From contig JALOKP010000044.1 in assembly GCA_025456425.1 (NCBI GenBank), positions 1 to 34,582 on the forward strand: DNA of 34,582 nucleotides, written 5' to 3'. The stretch comes from Acidobacteriota bacterium (GTDB lineage Bacteria > Acidobacteriota > Polarisedimenticolia > J045). The notes under the pieces were generated by a model that did no database searches, had not been told where the DNA came from, and saw only the letters and a list, made by a program, of their open reading frames with translations. Below are positions 25,388 to 34,493 of this stretch, one piece after another; position 1 is the first letter of the stretch, and every line of letters begins with the position of its first letter. The position numbers and the translations under genes are program-made.

Positions 25388-26368
25388 GTGAACGCCGCGA
25401 CGATTCTGGTAGTCGACGACAACCGGCTCGTTCGCGAACTGGTCCGCGACGCGTTCGCCGAGGCCGGCTACACGGTCGTCGCCGCCGCAGGCGGGGCCGA
25501 GGCGCTCGACCGGCTCGAGGACGTCCGTGCCGACCTGATCATCACCGACGTCGCGATGCCCGAGATGGACGGCTGGGCCTTCTGCGAGGCGGTCAAGCGG
25601 GACCCGCGCTTCGCCGACATCCCGCTGGTCTTCCTGGCCAGCCACCGCGAGATCCCGGAGCGGCTGCGGGGCTTCCGCCTGGGGGCCTACGACTACCTCT
25701 GCAAGCCGTTCTCCGTGGAAGAGCTGCTGGTCCGCGTCCGGCTGATCCTGGACCGCACCCGGGCCGCGGCGGCGGACGGCGCAGGTGGGAGCGGCGGCGG
25801 GACGCGGGCGCTGGCGGGTCACACCAGCCAGTTCCCGATCGCCGACCTGCTGCAGCTGCTGGCGATCAACGGCAAGACCGGGACGTTGCAGGTGGCCGGC
25901 CGCGAGGCCGGCCGCGTGCACGTGCGCGAGGGGCGGATCGTCGGGGCGGTCGCAGGCGCGGCGCGCGGACGCAAGGCGCTCCACCGGATGATCGGGTGGG
26001 GCGACGCCGACTTCCGCTTCGAGCCGCACGACGACACGTCGGTGGCAGACGACCTGGGGCCCAGCGCGGAGCGCCTGGTGATGGACGCGCTCGTGGCGCT
26101 GGACGATCTGGCGCGCCTGCTCGCCCAGCTGCCGCCTGGCTCGACCCCGGTCGGCGTCGCCGAAGGGGTGCGCGAGCTGCTGGCGAGCCCGGCCGCGCTC
26201 TCGCCGCTCGAGCTGGCGGTGATCCGCGAGGCGCGCGAGCGCTCCAGCCTGGACACGATGCTGGAGCGGATCGACGCCGCCGACGTCGAGATCGCGCGCG
26301 CCTTGGCGGGGCTGCTGGCGCGGGGCGCGATCGCACCGCTGCCGTCCGGCGCGGTGGGGGGCGCGTGA
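25388..26368 (+). CDS. response regulator with DUF4388 (PatA-type) output domain
   Basis: A 326-residue regulator. The intact receiver (1-120) has LVVDDN, phospho-acceptor Asp54 in [12 protein letters not shown], Ser85 and Lys106 in YLCKPFS. After a Gly-rich linker (about 128-142) comes a DUF4388 domain (about 145-225): [39 protein letters not shown] and [18 protein letters not shown] helical C-terminal segment (about 235-326) follows. DUF4388 proteins occur in gliding and predatory bacteria and cyanobacteria and probably mediate protein contacts rather than DNA binding. GTG 25388 was chosen because the receiver begins immediately after it. No partner kinase is adjacent. Confidence 0.88.
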   Translation: MNAATILVVDDNRLVRELVRDAFAEAGYTVVAAAGGAEALDRLEDVRADLIITDVAMPEMDGWAFCEAVKRDPRFADIPLVFLASHREIPERLRGFRLGAYDYLCKPFSVEELLVRVRLILDRTRAAAADGAGGSGGGTRALAGHTSQFPIADLLQLLAINGKTGTLQVAGREAGRVHVREGRIVGAVAGAARGRKALHRMIGWGDADFRFEPHDDTSVADDLGPSAERLVMDALVALDDLARLLAQLPPGSTPVGVAEGVRELLASPAALSPLELAVIREARERSSLDTMLERIDAADVEIARALAGLLARGAIAPLPSGAVGGA

Positions 26369-26390
26369 GCCGGGCCGCCCGGCGCGCGGC

Positions 26391-28478
26391 GTGAGCCGGG
26401 TCGGGATCGACGACCCGATCACGGCGCTGCGCGGGATCGGGCCGCGCTGGGCCGCCGAGCTGGCCGGGAAGGGGGTCTTCAGCGTCGGCGACCTCCTGGC
26501 CTGCCTGCCGTTCCGGTACGAGGACCGCCGCCGGCCCCGGCCGCTGGCCGAGGCGCGCGCCGGCGAGGAGCTGACGGCCTTCGGCCAGATCCTCTCGGCG
26601 CGGCTGATCCGCACCCGCGGCCGCGGGATGGAGATCCTGACGGTCCTGCTCGACGACGGGACCGGCGCGCTCCCGCTGGTCTTCTTCAACCGCGGCTACC
26701 TGGCGCAGTGGATGACCCCCGGCACGCGGCTCGTCGTGCACGGCACGCCGCGGCTGACCGGGCGGAAGGCCGAGCTCCACTCGCCCGACTTCGACCTCGT
26801 GCGCGCCGGCGAGGACCCGGCCGAGGCGCTGGGCTGGCTGCCGGTCTACGAGAAGCTCGGGCCGCTCACACCGAAGCGGATGCGGGCCGCGATCCGGACC
26901 GCGCTGGCCGGGCTCGACGAGGCCCCCGACCCGTTCCCGCCCGCGCTGCTCGCCCCGTACCGCTTCCCGGGCCGGCTCGAGGCGCTGCGGGCGGTCCACC
27001 GCCCGCCGCCGGAGACCGACGCCGCCGAACTGGCGGAATCGCGCACGCCGGCCCATCGCCGGCTGGCCTTCGAGGAGTTCTTCCTGCTCGAGCTGGGGCT
27101 GGCGCTGCGCCGCTTCCGGCGCCGGGCGGAGCGGCGCAGCGGCGGCTACGCGATCGACGACGCGCTGCGCGCGCGGCTCGCCGCGCTGCTGCCGTTCGAG
27201 CTGACCCTCGCGCAGCGGCGGGTCGTGGCCGAGATCGAGGAGGACCTCCGCGCCCCGTGGCCGATGAACCGCCTGCTGATGGGCGACGTCGGCTCGGGCA
27301 AGACCGTGGTCGCCGCGCTGGCGATGCTGGCCGCCGCCGAGAACGGCTGGCAGGCGGCGTTGATGGCGCCGACCGAGATCCTCGCGCAGCAGCACGCGGC
27401 CTCGCTGCAGCGGCTGCTGCTCCCGGCCGGCCAGCGCGTCGAGCTGCTGACCGCCGGGCTGCCCGCGCCGCTGCAGCGCGAGGCCCGCGAACGGATCGCC
27501 TCCGGCCGCTCGCGGATCGTGGTCGGGACCCACGCGCTCTTCTCCGAGAGCACCGCCTTCGCGCGGCTGGGCCTGGTCGTGATCGACGAGCAGCACCGCT
27601 TCGGGGTCGAGCAACGGGCCGACCTGGCGGCCAAGGGGACCCACCCCGACACGCTCGTGATGTCCGCCACGCCGATCCCGCGCACCCTGGCGATGGTGAC
27701 CTACGGCGACCTCGACGTCTCGATCCTCGACGAGAAGCCGCCGGGCCGCCGCCCGATCCGGACGGTGGTCCGGCTGCACGACCAGCGCGACGGCGTGATG
27801 GACGGGGTGCGGCGGGCGCTGGCCGAGCACCGCCGGATCTTCGTCGTGCGCCCCGCGGTGGAGGAGGGGAGCACCGGCCTGAAGGCGGCCGAGGAGGGGC
27901 TGCGCGAGTACGCGGCGCGCTTCCCGGAGGCGCCCGTCGCGCTGGTCCACGGACGGATGAAGCCGGCCGAGAGGCAGCGCAACCTCGAGCGTTTCGCCGC
28001 GGGCGAGGTCCGGATCCTGGTCGCCACGACCGTGATCGAGGTCGGGATCGACGTGCGCGAGGCCTCGGTGATCGTGGTCGAGGATGCCGACCGCTTCGGG
28101 CTGGCGCAGCTGCACCAGCTGCGCGGCCGCGTCGGCCGCGGCGACATCAAGTCGTACTGCGTGCTGCTCGCCTCGGGCGAGGCGGGGCCCGAGGCGCTGG
28201 CCCGGCTCAAGGTGCTCGAGGAGACCGACGACGGCTTCCAGGTCGCCGAGCAGGACCTGCGGATGCGCGGTCCGGGGGAGCTGGCCGGGACCGCGCAGTC
28301 CGGGCTGCCGTCGTTCCGGATGGCCGACCTCGTGCGCCACCAGGACCTGCTGCTGGCGGCGCGCGAGGCGGCCTTCCGGCTGGTCGACGAACGGGGGGAG
28401 GCCGGCGTCCCGCGCGCCCTCCACGAGGAGGCGCTGCGACGCCACGGGGACCGGCTGCGGCTGGCGGAGGTCGGTTGA
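26391..28478 (+). CDS. recG: ATP-dependent DNA helicase RecG
   Basis: A branched-DNA helicase that remodels stalled replication forks and Holliday junctions. The 695-residue length is normal. It starts with the wedge/OB region (ITALRGIGPRWAAELAGKGV, then LLACLPFRYEDRR, LVFFNRGYL). The helicase motifs are LTLAQRRVVAEI, Walker A LLMGDVGSGKTVVA, LMAPTEILAQQH, the DEQH box VVIDEQHRFGVEQR, MSATPIPRTLAM, LVHGRMKPAER, ATTVIEVGIDV and LHQLRGRVGRG. GTG 26391 lies 22 bases after the DUF4388 gene without a clear ribosome site, so its translation may depend on the upstream gene. The end overlaps the EamA gene as TTGA. Confidence 0.96.
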   Translation: MSRVGIDDPITALRGIGPRWAAELAGKGVFSVGDLLACLPFRYEDRRRPRPLAEARAGEELTAFGQILSARLIRTRGRGMEILTVLLDDGTGALPLVFFNRGYLAQWMTPGTRLVVHGTPRLTGRKAELHSPDFDLVRAGEDPAEALGWLPVYEKLGPLTPKRMRAAIRTALAGLDEAPDPFPPALLAPYRFPGRLEALRAVHRPPPETDAAELAESRTPAHRRLAFEEFFLLELGLALRRFRRRAERRSGGYAIDDALRARLAALLPFELTLAQRRVVAEIEEDLRAPWPMNRLLMGDVGSGKTVVAALAMLAAAENGWQAALMAPTEILAQQHAASLQRLLLPAGQRVELLTAGLPAPLQREARERIASGRSRIVVGTHALFSESTAFARLGLVVIDEQHRFGVEQRADLAAKGTHPDTLVMSATPIPRTLAMVTYGDLDVSILDEKPPGRRPIRTVVRLHDQRDGVMDGVRRALAEHRRIFVVRPAVEEGSTGLKAAEEGLREYAARFPEAPVALVHGRMKPAERQRNLERFAAGEVRILVATTVIEVGIDVREASVIVVEDADRFGLAQLHQLRGRVGRGDIKSYCVLLASGEAGPEALARLKVLEETDDGFQVAEQDLRMRGPGELAGTAQSGLPSFRMADLVRHQDLLLAAREAAFRLVDERGEAGVPRALHEEALRRHGDRLRLAEVG

Positions 28479-29371
28479 CCGGCGACGGCCGGCAGCGGCG
28501 CGAGCACGCCGTCGTCGTCGCCGCGCTGCTCGCGGTGCAGCTCTGCTTCGGGCTGCACTACCTGGCCGCCAAGCTGGTCCTGGCGGAGATTCCACCGCGC
28601 GCCTGGGCCGCGATCCGGATCACCGCGGCGGCGCTGATCCTGCTGGCGATCGTGCGGCTGGCCCGCCGGCGGCTCCCGACGGCGCGGGCCGACCTGCGGC
28701 GGCTCGCGCTCTACGCGCTGTTCGGCGTGGTGATCAACCAGCTCTGCTTCGTGGAAGGGCTCAAGCGCACGACCCCGACCCACTCCGCGCTGATCAACAC
28801 CAGCATCCCGGTCTTCGCGCTGATCTTCGCGGTCGCCGCGGGCCGGGAGCGGTTCACCGGCCGCAAGGCGCTGGCCGTCGCCGTCGCGCTGGCCGGCGTG
28901 CTGCTGGTGATCTGGCCCTTCGGCCGGACCGCCTTCTCGAGCCAGACGCTGACCGGAGACCTGCTCACGCTGGCCAACTCGATCTCGTTCGCGCTGTTCC
29001 TGGTGATCTCGCGCGACCTGCTGGTGCGGACCGACCCGCTCGCGGCCACGACGGTACTGATGGGCTTCGGCGCGCTCGGGATCCTGGCCGTCGCCTGGCC
29101 GGCCCTGCTGGGGTTCGATCCGGCCACGGTGAGCGCCCGGGCCTGGTGGCTTGCGGCCTTCGTCGTGGTCTTCGCGACCGTGCTGACCTACGTCCTCAAC
29201 TACTGGGCGCTGGCGCGCGTGCCGTCCTCGGTCGTGGCGCTGTTCATCTACGTGCAGCCGGTGATCGCGGCGACGCTGTCGGCGCTCTTGTTCGGGGAGC
29301 GGCCCGCGCCGCGGGTCCTGGCCGGCGCCGCGCTGATCTTCGCCGGCGTCTTCCTGGCGCTGCGACGCTGA
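28475..29371 (+). CDS. EamA/DMT-family transporter
   Basis: A 298-residue inner-membrane protein of the drug/metabolite transporter superfamily with about ten hydrophobic helices in two EamA repeats (about 12-140 and 155-298). Typical stretches are FGLHYLAAKLVL, AWAAIRITAAALILL, THSALINTSIPVFALIFA, the second-half YVLNYWALARVPSS and FIYVQPVIAATLSALLFGE. The substrate cannot be predicted; members export metabolites or amino acids. It starts at TTG 28475, inside the recG stop (TTGA), with GGAGG four bases earlier. It is convergent with the gene ending at 29391. Confidence 0.9.
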   Translation: MTGDGRQRREHAVVVAALLAVQLCFGLHYLAAKLVLAEIPPRAWAAIRITAAALILLAIVRLARRRLPTARADLRRLALYALFGVVINQLCFVEGLKRTTPTHSALINTSIPVFALIFAVAAGRERFTGRKALAVAVALAGVLLVIWPFGRTAFSSQTLTGDLLTLANSISFALFLVISRDLLVRTDPLAATTVLMGFGALGILAVAWPALLGFDPATVSARAWWLAAFVVVFATVLTYVLNYWALARVPSSVVALFIYVQPVIAATLSALLFGERPAPRVLAGAALIFAGVFLALRR

Positions 29372-29390
29372 TCCGCGGCGCGCCTCCCGG

Positions 29391-30152
29391 TCAGAGCAGG
29401 AAGGGGACGATCGCCCGGCGCCGCGGCGGGTAGTCGGGGAACCGCTCGCGGTACCAGCGGTGGTGCGCCAGCGCGCGCGGTACGAGGTTGGCGGCGGTCC
29501 AGAGCGCGAAGGCGAGCCCGGCGACGGACCAGGTCGCGATCGCCCAGCCCGCCCACTCGACGACCTCGCCCAGGTAGTTGGGGCACGAGACCCACTCGAA
29601 CAGTCCGCCGCGCGGGACCGCGTAGTCGGACGCCCCGGGACGGCGCAGCTTGCGCAGCGTCGCGTCGGCGCTCCAGTTGATCGCCATCCCGCCGAGGAAC
29701 AGCGCAGTTCCGGCCAGGAACCGCGGATCGCGCAGCCAGGCGGCGTCGCGGGCCGGCTCGGCCAGGAACAGCGTGGCGCCCTGGAAGGCGCCGTTCACGA
29801 GGTTGAAGGTCAGCCCCATGGCCGCCACCACGAGCGGCAGGCCACCCGCCGAGTGGCGGGCAAGGAACGGGTAGACCAGCGCGCGCTGGAGGTAGTGCAG
29901 CTCCCAGAGCAGGAGAAACGCGATCGCGACCGGGGAGCGCACCTGGCCCGACGCGGCGAACAGGGCCGCCACGACGAGCACCGCCGGAAGCTCCATCAGC
30001 ACCCAGCCGGCGCGCGCGGGAAGGGTGGGGCCCCAGCCCGCGCGCGCGTGCCGCCCGTAGGGTGCGGGGAGGAAGAGCAGCACCACGAAGACCAGCCCGG
30101 CGACCGCGAGCCACGCGGCCAGGAGCAGGCCCGGTGCGGCGAGATCCGTCAC
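29391..30152 (-). CDS. steroid 5-alpha-reductase-like (SRD5A/DUF1295) membrane protein
   Basis: A 253-residue protein with about six hydrophobic segments. The C-terminal half is characteristic of the 3-oxo-5-alpha-steroid 4-dehydrogenase group: RGGLFEWVSCPNYLGEVVEW, then GWAIATW, ALWTAANLVPRALAHHRWY and FPDYPPRRRAIVPFLL. The middle has WELHYLQRALVYPFLAR and LTFNLVNGAFQG, also seen in SRD5A proteins. Members reduce the C4-C5 (or enoyl) double bond of steroids or lipids with NADPH. It starts at GTG 30152, overlapping the SDR gene stop as GTGA. Coupling to a 3beta-HSD-like SDR suggests both act on one substrate, perhaps a sterol or polyprenoid, but this is inference. Confidence 0.8.
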   Translation of the reverse strand: MTDLAAPGLLLAAWLAVAGLVFVVLLFLPAPYGRHARAGWGPTLPARAGWVLMELPAVLVVAALFAASGQVRSPVAIAFLLLWELHYLQRALVYPFLARHSAGGLPLVVAAMGLTFNLVNGAFQGATLFLAEPARDAAWLRDPRFLAGTALFLGGMAINWSADATLRKLRRPGASDYAVPRGGLFEWVSCPNYLGEVVEWAGWAIATWSVAGLAFALWTAANLVPRALAHHRWYRERFPDYPPRRRAIVPFLL

Positions 30153-31201
30153 CGCGACGCCCCCGCGGCGCCGCGGTCGAGCCGGCCCTCCGCTGCGAAC
30201 CAGTCGAGCGCGTCGCAGACCGTCTCGCGCAGCGGCCGCGCGCGGAACCCCAGCTCGGCCGCCGCCTTGCCATGGTCGATCCGGGGGTGGCCGGTGCGAA
30301 GCGCCAGCAGCGAGTCGGGAGTGAAGCGCGGTTCGCCCCCCGTCAGCCGCGCCCACGCCGCGGCGACCGGGGCGGCCGGCCGCGCCAGCCACTGCGGCAC
30401 GACGAGCCGCGGCGCGCGAACGCCGGAGTGCTCCGCCACCAGCGCAGCGAGCCCCGCCAGCGGCAGGTAGCTCCCCGAGAGCAGGTAGCGTTCGCCCGGC
30501 CGTCCCCGGCGCTCGGCCGCGAGCGCCGCGCGCGCGACGTCGCGGCCGTCGACCCAGTCGAACCCGCCCTGGACCAGGGCCGGGAACCGCCCGCACGCGA
30601 GGTCGATCAGGACCCGGCCCATCCGCGACGGCTTGAAGTCGAACGGGCCCAGCACCGCGGAGGGGAGGAGGGTCGTCGCCACGAGACCGCGCGCGGCGCC
30701 GGCGGCGACTTCCCGCTCGCCGGCGGCCTTGGAGCGGTCGTAGGCCGGAGCGCGCCGGGCGTCGGCCGCGGCGCGACGCTCGTCGAGCGTCTCGCCGCGC
30801 GGGAACTGGGACAGCGCGTGGATCGAGCTGAAGTGAATCAGCCGTCGGACGCCGCGCTCGAGGCAGCCTTCGACCACTGCGCGCGTCCCGGCGACGTTCA
30901 CCGCGTGGACCAGTCCACCCTGCCCGCCGGTCAGCGAGATCAACGCCGCGAGGTGGTAGACGACTTCGACCCCGTCGAGCGCGCGCCGGATCGAGTCCGG
31001 ATCGCGGACGTCGCCCGGCACCGTCTCGACCGGCAGTCCGGCCAGGGCGCGGCGGTCCTGGCGCACCAGCGCCCGCACGCGCCGGCCGTCCTCGAGCAGG
31101 GCGCGGACCAGCTGCGCCCCGACGTGCCCGGTCGCGCCGGTGACCAGGACGCGCTCCGCCGGCGCGGGATCGCCCCCCGCGAACGCCCCCCGCCCGCTCA
31201 C
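30149..31201 (-). CDS. extended SDR, 3beta-hydroxysteroid dehydrogenase / epimerase-like
   Basis: A 350-residue NAD(P)-dependent atypical/extended short-chain dehydrogenase. The cofactor site is VLVTGATGHVGAQLVRAL (TGxxGxxG at 21-28). VYHLAALISL and VNVAGTRAVVEGC follow. The catalytic set is SSIHAL with YDRSK (Tyr154, Lys158). GGFDWVDGRDVARAAL and YLLSGSYLPLAGL are typical of 3beta-HSD, dihydroflavonol reductase and HpnA-like proteins. The start is GTG 31201, with GGGGGG just upstream. It follows pepA by 25 bases. The substrate is not determinable; the downstream SRD5A-like gene is the main hint towards steroid-like lipids. Confidence 0.82.
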   Translation of the reverse strand: MSGRGAFAGGDPAPAERVLVTGATGHVGAQLVRALLEDGRRVRALVRQDRRALAGLPVETVPGDVRDPDSIRRALDGVEVVYHLAALISLTGGQGGLVHAVNVAGTRAVVEGCLERGVRRLIHFSSIHALSQFPRGETLDERRAAADARRAPAYDRSKAAGEREVAAGAARGLVATTLLPSAVLGPFDFKPSRMGRVLIDLACGRFPALVQGGFDWVDGRDVARAALAAERRGRPGERYLLSGSYLPLAGLAALVAEHSGVRAPRLVVPQWLARPAAPVAAAWARLTGGEPRFTPDSLLALRTGHPRIDHGKAAAELGFRARPLRETVCDALDWFAAEGRLDRGAAGASR

Positions 31202-31226
31202 GATCCCCCCGCGCGAGGGGCGGAGG

Positions 31227-32624
31227 CTACGCCCCCGCCAACCGGGCCAGGGTCGCGACGGTCACGCCGGTCGCCCCCTCGGGGCCGAGGTCGCCCGCGG
31301 TCTCGGCCCACGATGCGGGGGAGATGTCGAGGTGGGCCCACGGCGTCGTCCCGGCGAAGTGGCCGATGAACAACCCGCCGGCCAGCACGCCGGCCTCGGT
31401 CCCCCGGCCGGTGTTCCGGATCGTCGCGATCTTCGAGCGGATCGCGTCGCGGTACTCCGGGTCGGTCGGAAAGCGCCAGACCCGCTCGCCGGCGCGCGCC
31501 GCCGCGCGCTCGACCTCCGACAGCCAGGCCTCGTCGTTGCCGACCAGCGGGATCCGGACCCGCCCCAGCGCCACCAGCGCGGCCCCGGTCAGGGTCGCGA
31601 CGTCGAGCACGCGGGAGGCGCCGTCCCGGACCGCCAGCGCGACCGCGTCGGCCAGCACCAGGCGCCCTTCGGCGTCGGTGTTGCCGATCTCGATCGTCGT
31701 CCCGTCCAGCGCGCGGATCACGTCGCCCGGCCGCAGCGCGTTGCCGGCGACGCTGTTCTCGGCCAGCGCCAGGTAGAAGCGGACGTTGCGCTTCGGCCGC
31801 TGCCGGCCGACTGCGAGCGCCGCCCCCAGCACCGCCGCCGCGCCGGCCATGTCCTTCTTCATCAGCGCCATGCGGTCGCCGGGCTTGAGGTTGAGGCCGC
31901 CCGTGTCGAAGCAGATCCCCTTGCCGGCGAAAGCCAGCCAGTCGCCGCGCTTCGGCGCGCCGCGATGCTCGAGCACTACCATCCGCGGCGCCCGCGGGCT
32001 GGCCCGCCCGACCGCGAGCAGCGCCCCCGCCCCCATCCGGCGCAGCCGCGCGCGGTCGTGGACGCGGCACGAGAGCCCGACCTGGCGCGCCACCCGCCGG
32101 GCCTCGGCCTCCAACTCGTCCGGACCCATCTCCTCGGCCGGGGTGTTGACGAGGTCGCGCGCCAGGCGGATCCCGCGGGCGACGTCGAGCGCGCGGCGAC
32201 CGGCCGATTCGAACGTGCGGCGCGGGACCGCGACGGTGACCGCCGGGAGCGGTGCGACCGGCTCGCGGTAGCGGTCGAAGCGGTAGAGCCCCCGGGACAG
32301 CCCCGTGAGGATCGCCTCCGCCGCGTCGTCCGGGGCCTCGTCCGGGACCAGCACGGCCGCGCTGAGGGCCCGCTCGGCCAGCAGCGCGCGCGCGGCGCCG
32401 CCGAAGCGGCGGGCCGTCGCGACCGGGTCGTCCCAGTCCGGGGAGCGCAGCGCGACCAGCAGCGGCTGCGGCAGCCGGTCGAGCGTCGCAGTCACCGCAA
32501 CCGGGCCGCGCGCCCACTGCCGCAGCACCTCGCGGCGCAGCGCGAGGGGCAGCGGATGCCCCTCGACCACGACCAGTGCCTCGACCGGGACCGGCGCGCG
32601 GCGCGCGAGGCGCAGGCGGGACAT
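31227..32624 (-). CDS. pepA: leucyl aminopeptidase (M17, cytosol aminopeptidase)
   Basis: A two-metal aminopeptidase, normally a cytoplasmic hexamer. The 465 residues have a divergent N-terminal domain and a conserved catalytic domain: RDLVNTPAEEMGP, GKGICFDTGGLNLKPGDRMALMKKDMAGAAAV (metal Lys and Asp), the hallmark NTDAEGRLVLADA, LDVATLTGAALVALG and WAHLDISPASWAE. The ATG at 32624 has only a weak ribosome site, 15 bases after the rpoZ stop. E. coli PepA also binds DNA at recombination sites, but nothing here points to that function. Confidence 0.94.
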   Translation of the reverse strand: MSRLRLARRAPVPVEALVVVEGHPLPLALRREVLRQWARGPVAVTATLDRLPQPLLVALRSPDWDDPVATARRFGGAARALLAERALSAAVLVPDEAPDDAAEAILTGLSRGLYRFDRYREPVAPLPAVTVAVPRRTFESAGRRALDVARGIRLARDLVNTPAEEMGPDELEAEARRVARQVGLSCRVHDRARLRRMGAGALLAVGRASPRAPRMVVLEHRGAPKRGDWLAFAGKGICFDTGGLNLKPGDRMALMKKDMAGAAAVLGAALAVGRQRPKRNVRFYLALAENSVAGNALRPGDVIRALDGTTIEIGNTDAEGRLVLADAVALAVRDGASRVLDVATLTGAALVALGRVRIPLVGNDEAWLSEVERAAARAGERVWRFPTDPEYRDAIRSKIATIRNTGRGTEAGVLAGGLFIGHFAGTTPWAHLDISPASWAETAGDLGPEGATGVTVATLARLAGA

Positions 32625-32639
32625 CGCGGGGCCCAGTGG

Positions 32640-32948
32640 CTAGCGCTCGCGCCCCTTCGGGGCGGCGGGCGTCGCGTCCGGCTCGATCGGTTCGGAGAAG
32701 AGCGCTTCCTGCTGGTCGTCGACCAGCGGCGCGCCGTGCAGCTGGATCTCGCGCGTCTCGGGATCGACGGTGACGCACTCGCCGATGACCTCCTCGAGCA
32801 CGGTCTCCAGCTTCGACTCGCCCGGCCGGCTCTCGACCAGCGGCGGCGCGCCGGCGACGATGTTCTCCCAGCGGCGTGCGACCACGGTCGTCAGCAGGAA
32901 CCGGTTGCTGATCACCCCGAGGGCCTTTTCGATCGGCTTGTTGGCCAA
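32640..32948 (-). CDS. rpoZ: RNA polymerase omega subunit
   Basis: A 102-residue protein whose first third resembles omega: a helix with [16 protein letters not shown], followed by GAPPLVES as in the NRFeLvllAakRarql...plV pattern. Omega aids RNA polymerase assembly and contributes to ppGpp binding in some bacteria. The C-terminal 50 residues are acidic and Pro-rich ([19 protein letters not shown]), as is usual for longer omegas. It starts at TTG 32948, five bases after GGAGG and 23 bases after the rho stop. The pairing of rho with rpoZ in one transcript is a transcription-machinery cluster. The assignment depends on a short motif, so is moderate. Confidence 0.7.
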   Translation of the reverse strand: MANKPIEKALGVISNRFLLTTVVARRWENIVAGAPPLVESRPGESKLETVLEEVIGECVTVDPETREIQLHGAPLVDDQQEALFSEPIEPDATPAAPKGRER

Positions 32949-32971
32949 GTCTTCCTCCGGCGGCGCGGGCG

Positions 32972-34191
32972 TCAGGCGCCTTCGCGCATCATGCGGATGA
33001 AATCCGCGTTGTCCTTCGTCTTCGACAGGCGGTCGAGCAGCAGCTCGAGCGCCTCGGTGCCGTTCATCTGCGAGAGGCCGGGAAGACGCGCCGGTCGGCC
33101 AGCCGCCGGTCGAGGTGCAGCTCCATGTTCCCGGTTCCCTTGAACTCCTCGAAGATCACTTCGTCCATCCGCGAGCCGGTGTCGACCAGCGCGGTGGCGA
33201 TGATCGTCAGCGAGCCGCCCTCCTCCAGGTGGCGCGCGGCGCCGAAGAAGCGCTTGGGGCGCTGCAGCGCGTTGCTGTCCAGCCCGCCCGAGAGGACCTT
33301 GCCGGACGAGGGCTGGACGTTGTTGTAGGCCCGGGCCAGGCGCGTGATCGAGTCGAGCAGGATGACCACGTCGCGCCCGTACTCGACCAGCCGCTTGGCG
33401 CGCTCGATGACCATCTCCGCGACCTGCACGTGGCGCGTCGCCGGCTCGTCGAAGGTCGAGGCGATGACCTCGGCCTCGACCGCGCGCAGCACGTCGGTGA
33501 CCTCCTCCGGCCGCTCGTCGATCAGCAGGATGATCAGCACGACCTCGGGGTGGTTGGCGGTGATCGAGTTGGCGATCGCCTGAAGCAGCATCGTCTTGCC
33601 GGTGCGGGGGGCGGCGACGATCAGTCCGCGCTGCCCCTTGCCGATCGGCGTCAGGAGGTCCATCACCCGCCCGGTCAGGTTGTCGGGGGCGGTCTCGAGT
33701 TGGATCTGCTCGAGCGGGTAGAGCGGGACGAGGTTCTCGAAGAGGATCCGCTCGCGCGACTTCTCGGGGTCGGCGCCGTTGATCGCCTCCACCTTGATCA
33801 GCGCGAAGTACTTCTCGTCCTCCTTGGGCGGACGGACCTGGCCGGCGATCGTGTCGCCCGTCTGGAGCGCGAAGCGGTTGATCTGCGACGGCGAGACGTA
33901 GATGTCGTCGGGGCCGGGAAGGTAGCTGTTCTCGGCCGAGCGCAGGAAGCCGTAGCCCTCGGCGAGCGCCTCCAGCACCCCCTCGGCGAAGACCAGCCCG
34001 CGGCGCTCGGTCTGGGCCCGCAGGATCTCGTAGATCAGGTCGGTCTTGCGCCGGCCGGCCGTCCCGGTCAGCCCCAGATCGCGGGCGACCGCCTGCAGCT
34101 GGTCCGTGCGCATCTTGTTGAGCGCGTTGAGCGAATGGGCGTCCGTCCGGTCGCTGCCGGTCGGGCCACCATTGGTGGCGCTCATGCCCAT
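32972..34191 (-). CDS. rho: transcription termination factor Rho, disrupted by internal deletion/frameshift near 33077
   Basis: Rho is the hexameric RNA helicase that ends transcription. The N-terminal helical domain ([18 protein letters not shown]), RNA-binding cold-shock fold ([22 protein letters not shown]), Walker [23 protein letters not shown], Walker [17 protein letters not shown] and [21 protein letters not shown] are all normal. After FPA the frame hits TGA at 33064. The true C-terminus, [23 protein letters not shown] to FIRMMREGA, continues in another frame to TGA 32972. About 29 conserved residues are missing, including the usual SGTRKEELL segment with the arginine finger. The start is ATG 34191 or 34185; neither has a good ribosome site. 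Confidence 0.9.
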
Positions 34192-34301
34192 GGGAGAACT
34201 CGCACGGCTGGCCGGGGGGGTTGGCTCGGGGGGGTCGAGGGCGGGTGGGCCGGGCGGCGGTCGGCCGCGGGCCGGGGATGGTGCCGGGGGAAAGCGCGAG
34301 G

Positions 34302-34331
34302 AGTCTAGGGTTTGGGTCGGGCGGCTGTCAA
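34302..34331 (-). promoter_or_regulatory. sigma-70-type promoter for the rho operon
   Basis: On the minus strand, a perfect TTGACA (34331-34326) and TAGACT (34307-34302, four of six) are 18 bases apart. Transcription would start near 34295, leaving a leader of about 100 bases before rho; Rho genes are commonly autoregulated through a leader. The rest of the gap 34332-34493 shows no gene that I can support. Confidence 0.65.
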
Positions 34332-34493
34332 GAATCGCACGGTGGCCGCGAAACTGTTGGCAAGTGGATTCGCCGCGTGACCGCCGGCGGACGAGTGTCC
34401 GGCCCGGGGTGACCGCGGGCGGACGGCCGAGGGATCGGGGGCGCGGACCGACGGGGGTTTCCATCGGCCCGCGCCTTGCTCTCCCCGGTCCCC

